Notes: generated from the letters alone by a model not told the origin. Positions 22,123-35,832 are shown, counted from the first letter of the stretch. The stretch is 64,000 bases of DNA from Tupaia tana (GCA_026018925.1 JAKSZU010000018.1:31186452-31250451), one strand, 5' to 3'. A program made the numbers and translations.

Positions 22123-24525
22123 TTAAAAACCATAAAACTCATATGATATTCTTGAATAATACATCTTAAAGTAGGTTTACTCAATATTCAAAAAGTTCTA
22201 AAAACATGTTTAAAATAAAAACAAGGATTCCCATTAGTTTTAAAGAAAAAGAAAAGAGGAGAATACTTCTGAACAACCAAGACAATTGAAGTGAATCAAT
22301 GAAATGACCTGAGACTGCTCAGTGAGATCCGTGTGGGGTGGCTCAAGCTCAGCCTTGACAGACATGGTGGAAAAGCTGGAGGCTCAGAGACAGGGACCTG
22401 CTCTTCAGTGCCTTGAGCCAAGCTGTTGATATTTTTAGTGCTTGAAGGACTGCTGGTTTGCATTTTTCAGTTATACTCCAAAAGTGGGGAATTCAAATAT
22501 TCAAATATGAAATAGTTAGGCATAGCCTGGATGAAAGGTATCGTTGTAATCTAAAATAAATATAATTAAAATAAGAAATAAATTTGCAGTCCACAAATTC
22601 CCATCCTCTCATCCAGCACCACAATTTTAGAACTCAAATCTCTAACAATTCAGCTATTTTCAATGGGCAAAAAGCCATTTTGTTTGTGAAGATAATGAAC
22701 AAAGGATACATTCTTTTCTTTGCCGGAAGATACTATCCAAACAGGCCTCAGAACCAGCTGGAGAATTCAAATACTGTAATTATAAAAAAAGAAAAGAAAA
22801 AGAAAAAGGAAGGAAGGAAGACAGCCATGATATAGAAAGGAAATGTGGTAATAGTGGTCAGTTCAAAAAGAGAAAAAAAAAAAAAAGAGGAATTCACATA
22901 CTTCTGTTGTAATGCAATTTGACCACTGACACATGTGCTAGACAAAATGGACAGTTCTGTGTGCATTTCCACATCTGCTGTTAAATCTTGTTTTAGTTGG
23001 AGAGGACTAAATTTAGAGGAAAGGACAGTGAGAGACAGAGAGAGAGAAAGAGGTAACATAACAGGGCTATTTCAAGTATTAGTTTCTGTATTATTTGTTT
23101 AACAGAACAAGATTACGTGTACAGCTATTAAAGAAAGAAGAGCATGCCTCTGTTGTAATGCATCCTAATGAAAGGAATGCTTCCTTTGTTTTATAACTTT
23201 CTAAGCTCAAAGTCCTTAGAAATACTATTACTATTCATGAGTTCCACGAAATACATTCTATAGAACAGCGATTCTAGAAGGTATCCAAAGAAAAAGGGGT
23301 TCTGTGGTCAAACATTTCAAAGGCACTGAGAAGTACTGAGAAAAAAACTTAATTCATTCTGTGTATCCAAGTATTTCCTAAACTTATTGGGACACAGATT
23401 AGTTTTTATACTAGAAATAGATCTAAGTACATCACAGAAACTAGTGTTTTGTTTTATTATTATTATTATTGTTGTTGTTACTGTTATTGTTATAATTATT
23501 ATCTTAGCAACACTGAAAGATGCTAATCTGGTTTTTAGACTGTGGAGTTGGGGAATAAATGAATAAGCAGGTATTTCAAAGTAGGCAGACAACACCCATC
23601 TCTAGAAAAATTTCAGTGAAGTTAAACTTATTTTGAAATATAATTTCTTTTCTTATATCATTTGGTTTTATTGACAACCTCTAAATGGCTGAAGGACTAA
23701 TCTACCCAACAAAACCAAATGATATTCTTGTAAATTAAATTTCACAATCCCATCACTTATAGGACTGGTTCCCACAGAAGACTCCGTAGTTCTTACGTGA
23801 ATTACAAAAATGCAAGCAAAAATGTGGGAGTCATTATTCTAATCCTCTATCTTCAGAGGCTACTTGGTGGTTTAAAATCTACTAGGTTCTGAATTCAGAA
23901 TACCATTTCATATGGTATCTAGAGATGAAAAATAGCTCTGGAACCAACCTTTGGAGTTTTAAAAATCCAGTCAAGATTGCCCCTCACCCCCACCTGCCAC
24001 TGCATCTCAAATCTAAAGACTGTCCAGTCAATGATGATATGAACTATCTCCCAGATTTGATTTCCTCAGACTTTCCATGTGCAGAAGGGATCTAATCTCT
24101 GTGTCTCTCCCCTAAGTCCCAAAGAACACCTCTTAACTTTCACAGAAAAAACTCTTCAAGGCATTAGTGAGCTCCCTCACCTACTGTGGGCTTCTGTTTC
24201 TTTTTTTTTAGTGGGGTCAGGATGTAAAAGCATATCATTCAACTAGGCAGAAGTTAGTTAAGAAAGGAAAATAGGAATAGGTGATTTAAAAAAATATCTG
24301 GTTAGCCAAGGTATGTAGAGGTTCCCAAAAGTGTGAGGTGTTCTAATATGATTCTAAGGGCTAGCTCTGTCGGTCTGGATTTAGATTTACAGTCTAATCT
24401 CTAAAACCTTAGGACTTCTTTTAAAGATGGTGGACCTTTATACCTGGTTTCTTTAAACTAAAAATTCAAAATTAAAGGAAAGGCCAAATTTCAAGATCCA
24501 AGACTATACATTATAAATAACTTAC
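22123..24525. other. Intron 8 unique stretch
   Basis: No exon homology. Contains the ATT microsatellite at 23456 and short A-rich runs; nothing else recognised. Confidence 0.5.
23456..23503. repeat. (ATT)/(GTT)n microsatellite
   Basis: Mixed TTA and TTG triplets in unique intron 8 sequence. Confidence 0.85.
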
Positions 24526-24580
24526 CTCAACTTCTACCTTTGTGAAGGGCTGGCAGAAAGTAAGCACACAAAGCTGAATG
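24526..24580 (-). CDS. LPCAT2: LPCAT2 coding exon 8
   Basis: 55 nt, about residues 266-284 (IQLCVLTFCQPFTKVEVE). Acceptor is TCTCTCTTCAG, preceded on the coding strand by an uninterrupted T run of roughly 17 bases that serves as the polypyrimidine tract. Donor GTAAG. The following intron, about 20 kb, contains the endogenous retrovirus. Confidence 0.95.
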
Positions 24581-24837
24581 CTGAAGAGAGAAAAAAAAAA
24601 AAAAAAAGAAGGCTATTTTTACAAGGTAATATAAGCACCATCTAATACTATTCCATAATCCTTTCTTTACACACAAGCACTCTGTCATATTTTATATATA
24701 TTTTGCATTTATAAACACTACAGTATAGCTATACAACTTCTTAGGCTTAAAAAAACTATATTTTTAAAATTCTAATTTACTGCCTTATATGACCCAAGTA
24801 TAATTTGTTTACATTTCAAAGGGAAACACCTATTTAC

Positions 24838-24985
24838 TATGTTCTTTCTCTCTCTTTTATTTATTCATGATAGAGTGTGTAAGAGAGAGCCATGCACACT
24901 CCACAGAGTCTGGTCACACCATGATCCCCTTCCTCCAGTCTTCTAGCCCATTAAAACTGGGGCACTCGTGTGTGTCTGGCATTAA
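24838..24985 (-). mobile_element. Old 5'-truncated tRNA-derived SINE
   Basis: Matches the body and ATGAATAAATAA-type tail of the diverged copy at 55620-55868; no tRNA head. Confidence 0.6.
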
Positions 24986-24991
24986 GCAACT

Positions 24992-24996
<5 letters not shown>

Positions 24997-25023
<27 letters not shown>

Positions 25024-25266
25024 CCAGAGAGATTTTTTTGCTATAGGGTGTGTGTGCTCACCAGAGAGACAGAGAGACAGAAGGCCAGAAATCACCCCCA
25101 GGGGAGAAGGCCTCACCACAATCCCTTCTCCTCCATTCTCCTCTTGAGATTTTGGGCTTACATGCACATGTATCCCACATAAGTTTGAAGCCACAGGATC
25201 CAGGACTCAAACCATGGTGGACTACATGGGAGTCCAGTGACATAACCATTATGACACCTGCTGGTC
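24997..25266 (-). mobile_element. tRNA-derived SINE (long type)
   Basis: T run of about 28 at the tail end; GCAACTGCTCTT / GCAACTATTCTT flanks. Confidence 0.93.
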
Positions 25267-25492
25267 CTGCAACTATTCTTGATATTCAAAAATGAAACCA
25301 CCAAATGCAATACCAAACATGTATTTGTGAGTCAGAGTTGCAGCTCAACAGACTAAATCCCAGACTCTGAAGTTTCCTTGACAACATAGAATTATGGGTT
25401 AACACCCTAGAGAAACCACTCAAGGTCACATTTTAAGGTACTTAATGTATTGACAGGAAAACTACTGAGTAGAACATTACATATCTAAACAT

Positions 25493-25736
25493 TTTTTTTT
25501 AAGAGAGACTTTTATGCCACGTATGCTCACTGGAGAGAGAGAGAGACAGTAAGTGAGAAATCACTCCCCAGAGGGGATTGCCATGCTGTAATCCCTTCTC
25601 CTCCATTCTGCTCTTGGGATTGTGGGCACACATGAACATGTGCCTGGTATGAGTTTTAAGCTGCTGGGTTCAGGACTTAAACCATGGCTGACTCTGTGGG
25701 AGTTCAGTGACATAACCATTACGTCTGCTGGTCCCA
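25493..25736 (-). mobile_element. tRNA-derived SINE (long type)
   Basis: Flanks ACATATCTAAAC / ACATTTCTAAAC; body lacks the CT repeats. Confidence 0.92.
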
Positions 25737-25739
25737 CAT

Positions 25740-28600
25740 TTCTAAACTCTTTTCTGATATTTAAAAAAAAAAAAAAAATCAGTGGGCTTTCCTTAAAAGC
25801 AGAACATTTATCAAAATTGTCTCAGTTACCAATAAATGTTTTAGCTATGAAGAAATATTCTGAAAAGTTTCAAATTTCTTTGTGAAGTTGGACAAAGGCT
25901 TTCTTTAAAATGGTTAAGCAATCTTCCCAAAGATAATTTGTGAAATAGTTTTTCTTCTTTGCAGCTTTCTAGTGTATATGTAGACTGTCTGGGTAAGATT
26001 TCTATGGGATTTTTAGTTTAGACAGCTGATCCAGAAATCAGGCAGAGCGGATGGGAATACATGTTGAAGAAAACAACCAATCATCCTTTTTTGCTATTAC
26101 AAAATTAAAATATGACTTATCTATAGAAATTACTTGAAGGAACTTACTTAAGAAATGTAGAGATTTAACAAGATAGTTAAAAGAAAATATTTAAAAAGTA
26201 GATTTACTACTGAGGTGTAAATCATGCTGGGTAAAGTCTCTTCACAATCTAAATCATGTATAGCAATTTAATGTACAAATAATAATAAAAAAAATTAAAA
26301 GAAATGTAATACACTGTAAAGATACATATGATTAAATGCAATATTAAAAATTATGATAATAATAAATAAAATTAAATTTTAAAAGATTTATCACTTTCTA
26401 AATTAATTGTAAAATAATAATGTCAGTTCTTGAACCTTTCATCTGAAAGGGAAAATTTTTTTACTATCTAGTAATTCCAAACAAAAGCAATCCATATTCT
26501 CTACTACAAAGTAAATTGTACCTAAACTATGTAATGGGAGCTTTGGAATTCAATTATTTGAATGTATATTCTGTTCTGAAAATTCTGAGTGTTGTAAAAA
26601 AATTTAAATAAATAAATAAACACACATGATACCTCATTAAATCTATCTTGTCCACATTAGAGACAAACTAAAAACTTTTAAGAATGAGAAAAGAGCTTTC
26701 CCATAGCTGACTCTTCTCTAAGTATAGTCCCCCATTCTCTTCTCCCTTAGGATATCTGCTGTGGTGTAAAAATCTTGTCTTTAAAATCTAGGTCTAGAAT
26801 AGCACGGGGAGCAGGGGCAATTCAGAAAATTGATTTAGAAATAATAGATACATGGGGCCAATAGGTAGCATGGTGGTTAAGGCGCTGGACACTCCCACAT
26901 GGCCGACCACGGTTCAAGTCCCGGACCTGGTGGCTTATGTTCTCACTTTCCTTTTTCTCTCTCTGTGTGTCTCTTTTTGGTCAAATTAAAATAAAATGAA
27001 TGAATAAATAAAATTAAATAATTATTTTTTAAAACAAAGTAATAGACACAGTGCTAACAATAAGTTTAAACAGATTAGAAGACAACGGTAGAAATGAGAT
27101 TTGCCATAGATAAGTGCAGTGCGACATTTGTACAAAACAAAGTTGTGTCTTTTAAAGAGTTTGTGTTTGCTTACAAATCCTAAGAAATCTTTGACTCTTA
27201 AAGTATTTTTTAGCTCTTTCTCTTCTGAATTCTCTCTCCTATTTTCTTTTATCTTCTATCACATACTTCCCAGGTTAGAAGGTTAGATTAACTAACTATT
27301 TTATTTTATAAACTAAACCATTTTATTTTCAACTCCTGATCTTCCCTCCAGAAGAGCCTTCTCCTAGTTGATCTCTACATCTACACAAATTGGTATGTAA
27401 CAACAACAAAAACATCATATTGAACCCAAAGTCGCTATAAGTATAAGGGATTTAGCCTGTAAAGGCCCAAAGGATGACATGCTTTAGGAAATACAAAAAA
27501 GGTTTTAGGTACTTATTTTGCTAAAATGCCCCTCCTGCCACCTGTACTTGCTTCTCCTAAGTCTCCCTTGTGTAAAGATCAAAGACCAAGAATTCAAATT
27601 CAGTAATAGCATGAAATATATATTTGAATCAAATGAATAAATTGATTTCCTATTTCTCTATCTAGATATCCTTTACAATTTATGTTGTTTATTTTTTATG
27701 TTACTTGCTCAATTTCACTTATGAGGCACAGAAGAGTAACAGGAACATAAATGTTTCACACATGCTAATATTGTTCCACTAGCCCATCAGTTGCTTATTC
27801 TAATTTAAATTTATTATCTCAAAGCAAATTACATACACAAAAAAATGGAGAAATTATGCAGTATTAAAAAATTCTAATTTTTAGAAGTTGGTTGGGTTAT
27901 ATGAAAGGTACCTAAAGCCCACAATATGCTTGAAGGCAAATGAAAATTTTCTTTCAGACATTTCCAGTGGTGGCACCTATCCATCAACAATATTATTTGA
28001 GTACTGTACTGAACAGCATTAAAACTGGGCAAATTTCCAGGGAAAGTCCTCAAATCCAAGTGTTTCATATGGCTCTTCCCAAAATTTAAACAGGCTGATA
28101 TTTATCCAGAGGGACCTAAACAAAAGATCTTGAAAGTAAGTTTCTACAAGTTCTGTGTTTTGGTAAAGGCATGTTTCACTTTAACTTCCGTAATAGTGAA
28201 ACTGTATGTGTCTCTACTCTTAAGATGCTTATAGAAACTGCTGATCACTATGATTTTAAAATCTAAGAACAGAACTGAAATTTTGGTTAGTTATTTTCTC
28301 AACTTATACAAGATACTGCACAACTATTTTAGGTTATATGACTAAATTGCCCTGAACTGCTTAAGCAACTTATTAATGTACAGATGGAGAAACTAGACAA
28401 TGTTAAATATGCAATGGAAATAAAACTATAAAATTAAATCTATGTATGATACAAACTAGGTCACTTCAACATTCTTTACAAATTTGTAGATAAGCATTTG
28501 GGACTCATTTGAACATGACAGATGCCTAGAATTCTGAACATGGGCAACATCAAGGGTTAATGGGCAAGATAGTGATGCTCCCTATAGAGACATCAGTTAC
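25740..28600. other. LPCAT2 intron 7 background
   Basis: AT-rich unique sequence with one short-type SINE; no coding signal recognised. Confidence 0.5.
26854..27036 (+). mobile_element. tRNA-derived SINE (short type)
   Basis: Good A and B boxes; AATAGATACA / AATAGACACA flanks. Confidence 0.92.
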
Positions 28601-28614
28601 AAGATTTAAAACTC

Positions 28615-28862
28615 CGGGGACCAGCAGTTAGCGTAATGGCTATGTCGTTGGACTCCCACGTAGTCGACCGCGTCCCAGACCCGGTGGCTTAAAAACTCAC
28701 TTGGGCATGTGTGCATGCGTGCCCAAGATCCCGAGAGGAGAATGGAGGAGAAGGGATTGCGGCGTGGCCATCCCCCCTGGGGGGGTGATTTCTCGCTTTC
28801 TGTCTCTCTCTGTCTGTCTGGTAAGCGCAAGCGTCCTATAGCAAAAAAAAAAAAACCTCTCC
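28615..28862 (+). mobile_element. tRNA-derived SINE (long type)
   Basis: Young: perfect 14-bp AAGATTTAAAACTC at 28601-28614 and 28863-28876. Small deletion within the B box. Confidence 0.95.
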
Positions 28863-28982
28863 AAGATTTAAAACTCTGATTAAAAATATTTACTCTTACA
28901 AAAACAAGTATTTTTAAAAAATAATTAAATTGTCTTTCTTCATTAAAATAAAATTTTATAATGATAGACGTAAGTGACTTAC

Positions 28983-29017
28983 AATGTATATCCTTGCCAT
29001 GTCCAAGTCACAGTATC
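28983..29017 (-). CDS. LPCAT2: LPCAT2 coding exon 7 (35-nt microexon)
   Basis: Only 35 nt, encoding DTVTWTWQGYT plus two bases of a Phe codon, about residues 255-266. Acceptor ATTTGCAG, donor GTAAGTCA. The length is not a multiple of three, so skipping would shift the frame. A tRNA-derived SINE lies about 120 bases past the donor in transcript direction. Confidence 0.93.
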
Positions 29018-29560
29018 CTGCAAATAGCAAAAGTATTTAAACTTTCAGTCCAGAGAAACACCACAGAAAACAACAATCTTATTTTAATATTGAGATTCAT
29101 GTACTTTTTTTCTCCCTGAAATTAAAAGCAACATGTTGAAAAGTAAAATAAGCATATTATGATTATTAAAGGATTCATTAATCTGAAATTCTTTATATTG
29201 AACTCTGTATGTACTATATTTTTTTCAACTGATAACTATGACAGCTACTAAGTGACTAATGGGCAGGTAGCATATACAGTGTGAATATACTGGACAAAGA
29301 GATGATCCATGTCCCTCCCAGCAGGACAGCATGAGATTTCATCATGCTACTCAGTATGGCACACAATTTAAAACTTATGAATTGTTTATTTATGCAATTT
29401 TCCATTTACCATTTTAATTTAGTTAATTAGTTCATTTTAATATCAGACTGCAGTTGAACATGGGTGGCTATAAACAGTGGAAAGTGAAACCTCAGATAAG
29501 GAGGCACTACTATGTATCTATATAGCAAAGATTCATCTTCCTTAAGTCACCAATTATCTT

Positions 29561-29820
29561 TTTTTTTTTTTTTTTTTTGGAGAGATTTTTGTTATAGGGC
29601 GCATGCGCTTGCCAAGAGACATAGAGACAGAAAGCGAGAAATCACCCCCCAGGGGGGATGGCCACACTGCAATCCCTTCTCCTCCATTCTCCTCTCGGGA
29701 TCTTGGGCATGCACGCACACGTGTCCGGCATGAGTTTTAAGCCACTGGGTCCGAGACGCGAACCGCGGTCGACTACGTGGGAGTCCAGCGACATAGCCAT
29801 TACGCTAAGTGCTAGTTCCC
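29561..29820 (-). mobile_element. tRNA-derived SINE (long type)
   Basis: Perfect ACCAATTATCTTTTT-type duplicate on each side. Confidence 0.95.
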
Positions 29821-30079
29821 ACCAATTATCTTTTTATAAAACAAATTGTTCTGAATTTTTAAAACACTATTGAATGTGCTTAGCTATTTTTCTGCTAATA
29901 GGAACATATCTGAATAATTAATTTTCATTCCAAAAAAACCCACATCATTTCTCGAAAAGGGGGGGGGGTTAGTTGAGAGAAAAGATTAATACAGTGCATA
30001 GTGAATGAATTTAAATATGCATTGGACAATAAATTTAAACCTACTAGAAAAAGTATGATGAATAAAAGTCTGACAGTTT

Positions 30080-30248
30080 GAGGTCAGCAAGTGCTGTGGT
30101 GGTTAAGGTGCTGGACACTCCCACATGGTTGACCGCGGTTCAAGTCCCAGGACTGGTGGCTTGCTTTCTCACTTTCCCTCTCTCTCTCTGGTCAAATTAA
30201 AATAAATAAATGAATAAATAAAATTAAATGAATAATTCTAAAAAAAAA
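30080..30248 (+). mobile_element. tRNA-derived SINE (short type)
   Basis: Perfect duplicate AAAAGTCTGACAGTTT on each side. Confidence 0.95.
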
Positions 30249-30347
30249 AAAAGTCTGACAGTTTTAATTCTTTTTTTAAACTGCAAACCAAGATTGAGAA
30301 ACAAAACACTGAATAGAAAATCAGATTGATGAGAATGTTTAATCCTT

Positions 30348-30494
30348 TTTAAAAATTTTTATTAATTTTGCCAAAGGGCTCCTACACTTGCCAGAGAGAC
30401 AGAGAAAGAAAATAAGAGAGCATCTCCCCTCCTTGGGATGATGGTCATGCTCCAATCCCTTCTCCATTTCTCCCTCTTTTTGTGACTTTGGGCA

Positions 30495-30551
<57 letters not shown>

Positions 30552-30646
30552 TGAGTGTGTTTCTCAAGCCACTGAGTCTGGGACTTGAACCACATTGTCA
30601 GCCATGGGGGATCCAGCGTTTTCAACCACCATTCTATCAGATGGCC
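30348..30646 (-). mobile_element. tRNA-derived SINE with internal (TA)n
   Basis: The GTGCGTG body segment has become a (TA)n of about 50 bp at 30498-30548. Confidence 0.85.
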
Positions 30647-30854
30647 TTAGAACTCCTAATCTTCAATGGCATAGATAATCAATAATTACTTCCTGCCCTT
30701 TATACATAAATTCTCTAGTCCAGAAAGTTCCTCTCAGAACCAAAATATCCTCTACTCTCAAACACTTTAGAAAATGGTGAAACAATCAATACTCAGAGGA
30801 CAAAAATACACCCAGCTAGAGAAGAAATTATTTATTTCCTGAGCTAACCCTGGA

Positions 30855-30975
30855 CTTTACATGGGATACTAAGTTCTTTTCAGGTATTTCCTTATTGACT
30901 TAAGCTACTTGCCAAGGGTCACACAGCTAGTAAGTACTGAGAGAGTAATGAAAGAGCAAGTCTTTTCCAGATTTA
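30855..30975 (-). repeat. MIR
   Basis: CTTGCCAAGGGTCACACAGC is a diagnostic antisense MIR segment. Confidence 0.8.
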
Positions 30976-31386
30976 TCCTGCTATTATAATCTTTCTCCAC
31001 CTGTAATGACCACCAAATTAGAAAGATTCCTTCCAGGCTTCATGAAAATCACACATGTCTACTACCCAGTCTAATGAGACCCTAACTCTGAGGCTTAATC
31101 ATACAATCATAGTGACAATAGAGACAAGACTAAGGAAATGTCTTTCTGAAGCTTAGTAATATTTAATATAATATTTAAAACAATATTTAATATTGGCATC
31201 AACAAATATGTTTCTATATTGCAAAACTTTAAAAACTGGACATGGCAAGCAAAATGAATCTGCCCACCTGTTTTCATCATTTATTTTTCATCATCACATC
31301 CTTATTCAAATAGTAAAAGGGTTCCCAGAGCATCTGAGCCATCTAAAATATTTCAAATTCTTCCCACAGTAAAATACTATGCTTAC

Positions 31387-31445
31387 CAGCTTGTTTAGGT
31401 ATCTGAGGAGGACTGGCTGCACTGGAACTCCTGGAATGAAGGCTC
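31387..31445 (-). CDS. LPCAT2: LPCAT2 coding exon 6
   Basis: 59 nt, about residues 235-254, with the motif IPGVPVQPVLLRY of the acyltransferase fold. The split Gly codon (G|GA) closes with exon 5. Acceptor GTTATAG, donor GTAAGC. Confidence 0.95.
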
Positions 31446-32249
31446 CTATAACCACAATGAAATTTGATAACAGATTTTTCATGAATAGAAATTTTAACCC
31501 CCAAATTTAATAATACGTAGCACAAATATATGAAATACTTTAAGAATATACATAACAGAAACTATTTGCTAAATGTTGGCAAATTTCCAGTGTTTACCAA
31601 AATGAGGTATTCTTAAAATTAAGTATTTAAGCAAAATATTAAATATCTTGTGCCTGAACCACTTAAAATAATTACTTATATGTTCTTCTACTTATTTTTA
31701 TATTCCAAATGATATGTATGACAGGCATACAATAGGATTAGAGTTAATGTAATGACAAAATCAAGACAAGGAGAAAAGAAAATCTTGATGAAACCAAATA
31801 CTCAAAGAAAGAACTACTACACTTGATAGAAGTGAGTCATAAGTTTGGCACTGAACATGCTAGCAGCCAATACAAAAACATTTAAAAGAGTTACAAATTA
31901 TGATGAGATCTGCATTTATGACAAACTTTGTACTGTTAAAAAGCAGTACACTGTAGAAGGCATTCAGAAATATTATAATGGTAGAAAAATAAGTTTTCTG
32001 CTTGATAACATAGGACCCTAAGAGTCTATGAGATTTCCTTTGAGAAAAAGAAAATGGTGGTGGTTTCACACACATAAGTACTCGGAGGAGACACAATAAA
32101 GAAGAAGGAGTTATAATACCCAAAGAAAAGCAAAGGAGGGAGCTCTGGGGATTCATGATGCTAAAATCTTTCTATTAGGAAAAAAAAATCCTCAGAGCAA
32201 AGTAAACCACTGTTTTGAATACTATCAAACATAATTTATTTTTTCTCAC

Positions 32250-32310
32250 CTGGCTTAAAAGTAATCAAACAGGAACGATTTGTACAAGTACCTTCTGGAA
32301 AAATTAATAC
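32250..32310 (-). CDS. LPCAT2: LPCAT2 coding exon 5, EGTC motif
   Basis: 61 nt, about residues 215-235. It holds FPEGTCTNRSCL, the EGTC motif conserved in LPCAT1 and LPCAT2 and needed for both acyl- and acetyltransferase activity; by count E is residue 220. Acceptor TTTTTTCCCAAG, donor GTGAGAA. Confidence 0.96.
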
Positions 32311-33600
32311 CTTGGGAAAAAAGAAACAGATTTAGCATTTCAATCTAATATATTACCTTTTTACTGCTTTTCTATAACTTCACAAACAGTTGCCAATGCT
32401 TAGAATACAAAAATGAATTAAAAGGCTAACATTTGATTCTTATAAAAACTAGAATCAGATTATTCAAGTTTTTCTCTGAAAGAAGTATAGTCTGATTATT
32501 AAAGTAATCAGGAAATAAACTTAAGCTTTGACTAGAGAACACATTTAATAAATGTTTCTGAATGATGATACTAGTGATTTGAATAAACTTAAAAGAATAT
32601 GTAGACCATAAGTCATAGTCAAAGTGTATATTAAGTTATTAAATTCTATCTCATGTTGCTATACATCCTTAATCATGTAATTTCCTATTTCTTTGTCTCA
32701 GTTTTCCCATTAAATGATACTCACTCCCACAACATACAGTTCAGTGAAGGCTTGAAGATAAAGGAGGACATGCTTACAATATACTTTATGATTATCTGAA
32801 TTAGTTAACATATGGAATGCAACTTAATATTGTTTTTGGAAGACACTGTGGAGTTTTAAACATACTTCTTTATGTTTTTCATGTGAAATATATGCCATAT
32901 GGTTAGTTTCCCCATTAACTAAATGAAACAGAAGATTGATTCTGGGAAACTTTTAAAATTTAGCCATGAGTAAATGCTAAGTATATAAAATTTAAAAGAA
33001 AATTCTTACATGAAGAGCACTTAGTAATGTGGATTTTATAATAAGATAAAACATTATTGGACCAAATTTCCACAATTTAACAAATAACTTGTAAACACTA
33101 TAAATAGATATAATTCCATCCTCCAATTTTAAACATGGATTTCCTACAATAATCAGATACAATATCCATATGTTGTATTCAGTGGAAATTCTGTTAATAA
33201 TGCATAGACATAGAACAAATCATAATATCTGAGTTAGAAATATTAAAAGTCAACTAGTATCTCTAATGCTTGAAATTCTTTCTACAATATCCCCCAAGTG
33301 GTTACTCAGCTAATGCCTGAAGTCTGACCATTTTTATCTGGACAGAAAGAAGTTCTTCCTTAAGATGAGCAAAATAAGCTGAACTCTATTTGGTTATTAT
33401 CTCCTACCTAGCTGTCCCATAATCCTTGGATCCAAAGGAAAAAAAAAATCAAACACCATTTCAAGTGCAAGCTCTTCCTAATAATTTTTAAAAATCATTC
33501 TTCACATGCCTTGGTTTCTAAAACTTCCTGGCGTTCATACTCTTCTTAGTACTTTATCTTCTGTATGTCATCATGGGTATCCAAATTGTGAAGGGACCAT
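32311..33600. other. LPCAT2 intron 4 background
   Basis: AT-rich unique sequence; nothing recognised. Confidence 0.5.
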
Positions 33601-33619
33601 TAGACTGCTAGAGATCACT

Positions 33620-33889
33620 TTTTTTTTTTTTTTTTTTTTTTTTTGGAGAGGTTTTCACTACAGGGCGTGTGCGCTCGCCAGGCAGAGACAGAGAGACAGA
33701 AAGTGAGAAATCACTCCCCAGGGGGGATGGTCACGCCACAATCCCTTCTCCTCCATTCTCCTCTCGGGATCTTGGGCATGTACGCACACACGCCTGGCGT
33801 GAGTTTTAAGCCACCGGGTCCAGGACACGAACCGCGGTCGACTACGTGGGAGTCCAGTGACATAGCCATTACACTAACTGCTGGTCCCA
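33620..33889 (-). mobile_element. tRNA-derived SINE (long type)
   Basis: Well preserved with long T run. Confidence 0.94.
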
Positions 33890-34436
33890 CTTTTTTCAAC
33901 TAGGTAAAGAAACAGGAATATTTAAAATTGCTCCTGGCTTATTGTGTAATAAATATCCCTCTCCCATCCTCAAATGGCATTACAAGGGGGTAAGATGGCA
34001 AAGTTTGAAAAATGTTATATGTCATTCTGTTATATTTCCTGAACTAAAAAGTAATATCTAAATATTCTAAAGGTAAGATTAATGATCTTAATCACTTTTT
34101 CAGTAAACCTATTATATTGTTGAGTATAACTGAGCTTTTATATCTCTTATCTCATCTTTAAGAGGATAATTACATTCAGAGGTAAAGAATCACTTTTTAT
34201 GACAAAGTAAAAAGTTGATTCAAAGAGTTTGGAAAATTAAAAAAATTACACATTTAAGTCTGTGGAATATCTCATGGAGAAAAGAGCTTCTTAATATTTA
34301 TTCTTCATCTATCAATAAATAATATGCTAAAGAGACTTAGTTTAGATGTCCACAGATATTGGTCCAAATAAGTAAGACTGCAGATGGACAATAAATAAAC
34401 TTCAATAGATTTCAGTGAACATCTAATTTGTTTTAC

Positions 34437-34549
34437 CTGGGGCCATACTCCTCCAGATGTTGCTCGCTTTATTATTTCATTTATTGTGTTTTTTCGGGAA
34501 TCTGGATCCACACGGGACACCAATACTGGTTGCACAGCCCGTAACAGTC
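34437..34549 (-). CDS. LPCAT2: LPCAT2 coding exon 4
   Basis: 113 nt, about residues 177-214. It encodes the segment with SRVDPDSRKNTINEII, part of the acyl-acceptor region of the LPLAT fold. Acceptor TTAAAG, donor GTAAAAC; ends in phase 0. The acceptor has only a modest pyrimidine tract. Confidence 0.95.
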
Positions 34550-35832
34550 CTTTAAAACAAACAAAAAGTCTAAATCAAGGCATGCTGAGGGGGCTAGATC
34601 CACTACTGCAATAACACTGATAAATCATAAATAAATTTTATGGAGTTGTAAACTCCGAAAATGATAGGAAATAACTGCTGGTTCCAAGACAATATTTTTT
34701 TAAAAAAATTCAATTTGGTTTATTGAAAGTTAGCTTCTAATTTCAAAGTGAGAGGCAATATTTATACCTAAAATATTTCATGGATTTAATAAAAATAAGC
34801 AGCATGAATATGAAAAGAAACAAATGCAATTTTCTCTCTAAAAGTCTTCTTCCCCAACTGATGTTAAACCTTTGGAATATACTACATTATATTTTTTTGT
34901 TTTATGTTAGAAATGCCCAGAAAACTGATTACGTAAATTCATAGTACACACAAGTAGGGGCAATAATTACTCATTTTACTAAAATTTTCAGCACTACAGT
35001 CTTCTAAACAGATAGCTTCCCATCACATGCAAAATAAACCTCAATTTACCAAAAACTTATTGGTATATACTTTACAGGAAAAGCCATATAATACATAGCA
35101 TGGTTACATTAAAACACACACACAAAAAGTCCTAGATGAATGACGAAGCTGCAAGAACTACTATTATTTCTTCAGAATACCAAGGCAGCATCAGGCAACT
35201 TTCACACCCTCTCTCTCATCACTTGATGCTTGCAATAACCTTGGGACAATTGGGAGCAGTTACTTGGAGATCAAATTCCTTAGGGGGAGACCAAAGCATC
35301 TGGTGGGAAAAATACATCACTTGTTTCATTTGTTTTTTTATGGCAGGAAACACTGACTGTTCTACATCATAATTTTCAGAATTATACTTAGGTCTCTCAT
35401 GGAGATCACAGAGGCAATAATGAAGAAAACAGAGTTAGGAAAAAAGACTTAGTGCATTTATCAGCCTAATACCCTGAAGAGAAATTCACGAAATAGCATG
35501 CAACCTGTGTTTCCACAGACTCTGGTTAAATTCTCTTAGAGGAAAAAAGAAATCAAGCATTCTTAGTATTTGAAAATAGACATTATGGCTAAACGTAGAA
35601 TAGAAAAACATGATACAGTGATAATGATAATTTTTTGAAAAAAATTATGAGGCTGCAGATAGGAAAGTCATATTTTTTTACAAAAACTTTTTTCCATATA
35701 GTACCTCATTACAATGAAGATAATATGTTTGAAATGTTTCTAAATAAACTTATCAATAAAAAATATATGCTTTTCAAAATGCAAAGCAAGCGCATAAAAA
35801 TATTTTATCTATATTACTTTACAAGTACTTAC
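34550..35832. other. LPCAT2 intron 3 background
   Basis: AT-rich unique sequence; nothing recognised. Confidence 0.5.

Noticed and set aside
28615-28700. tRNA gene candidates from A and B box matches
   Set aside because: Each is the head of a SINE with degenerate stems, an attached body and A-tail; no free-standing tRNA gene was seen.
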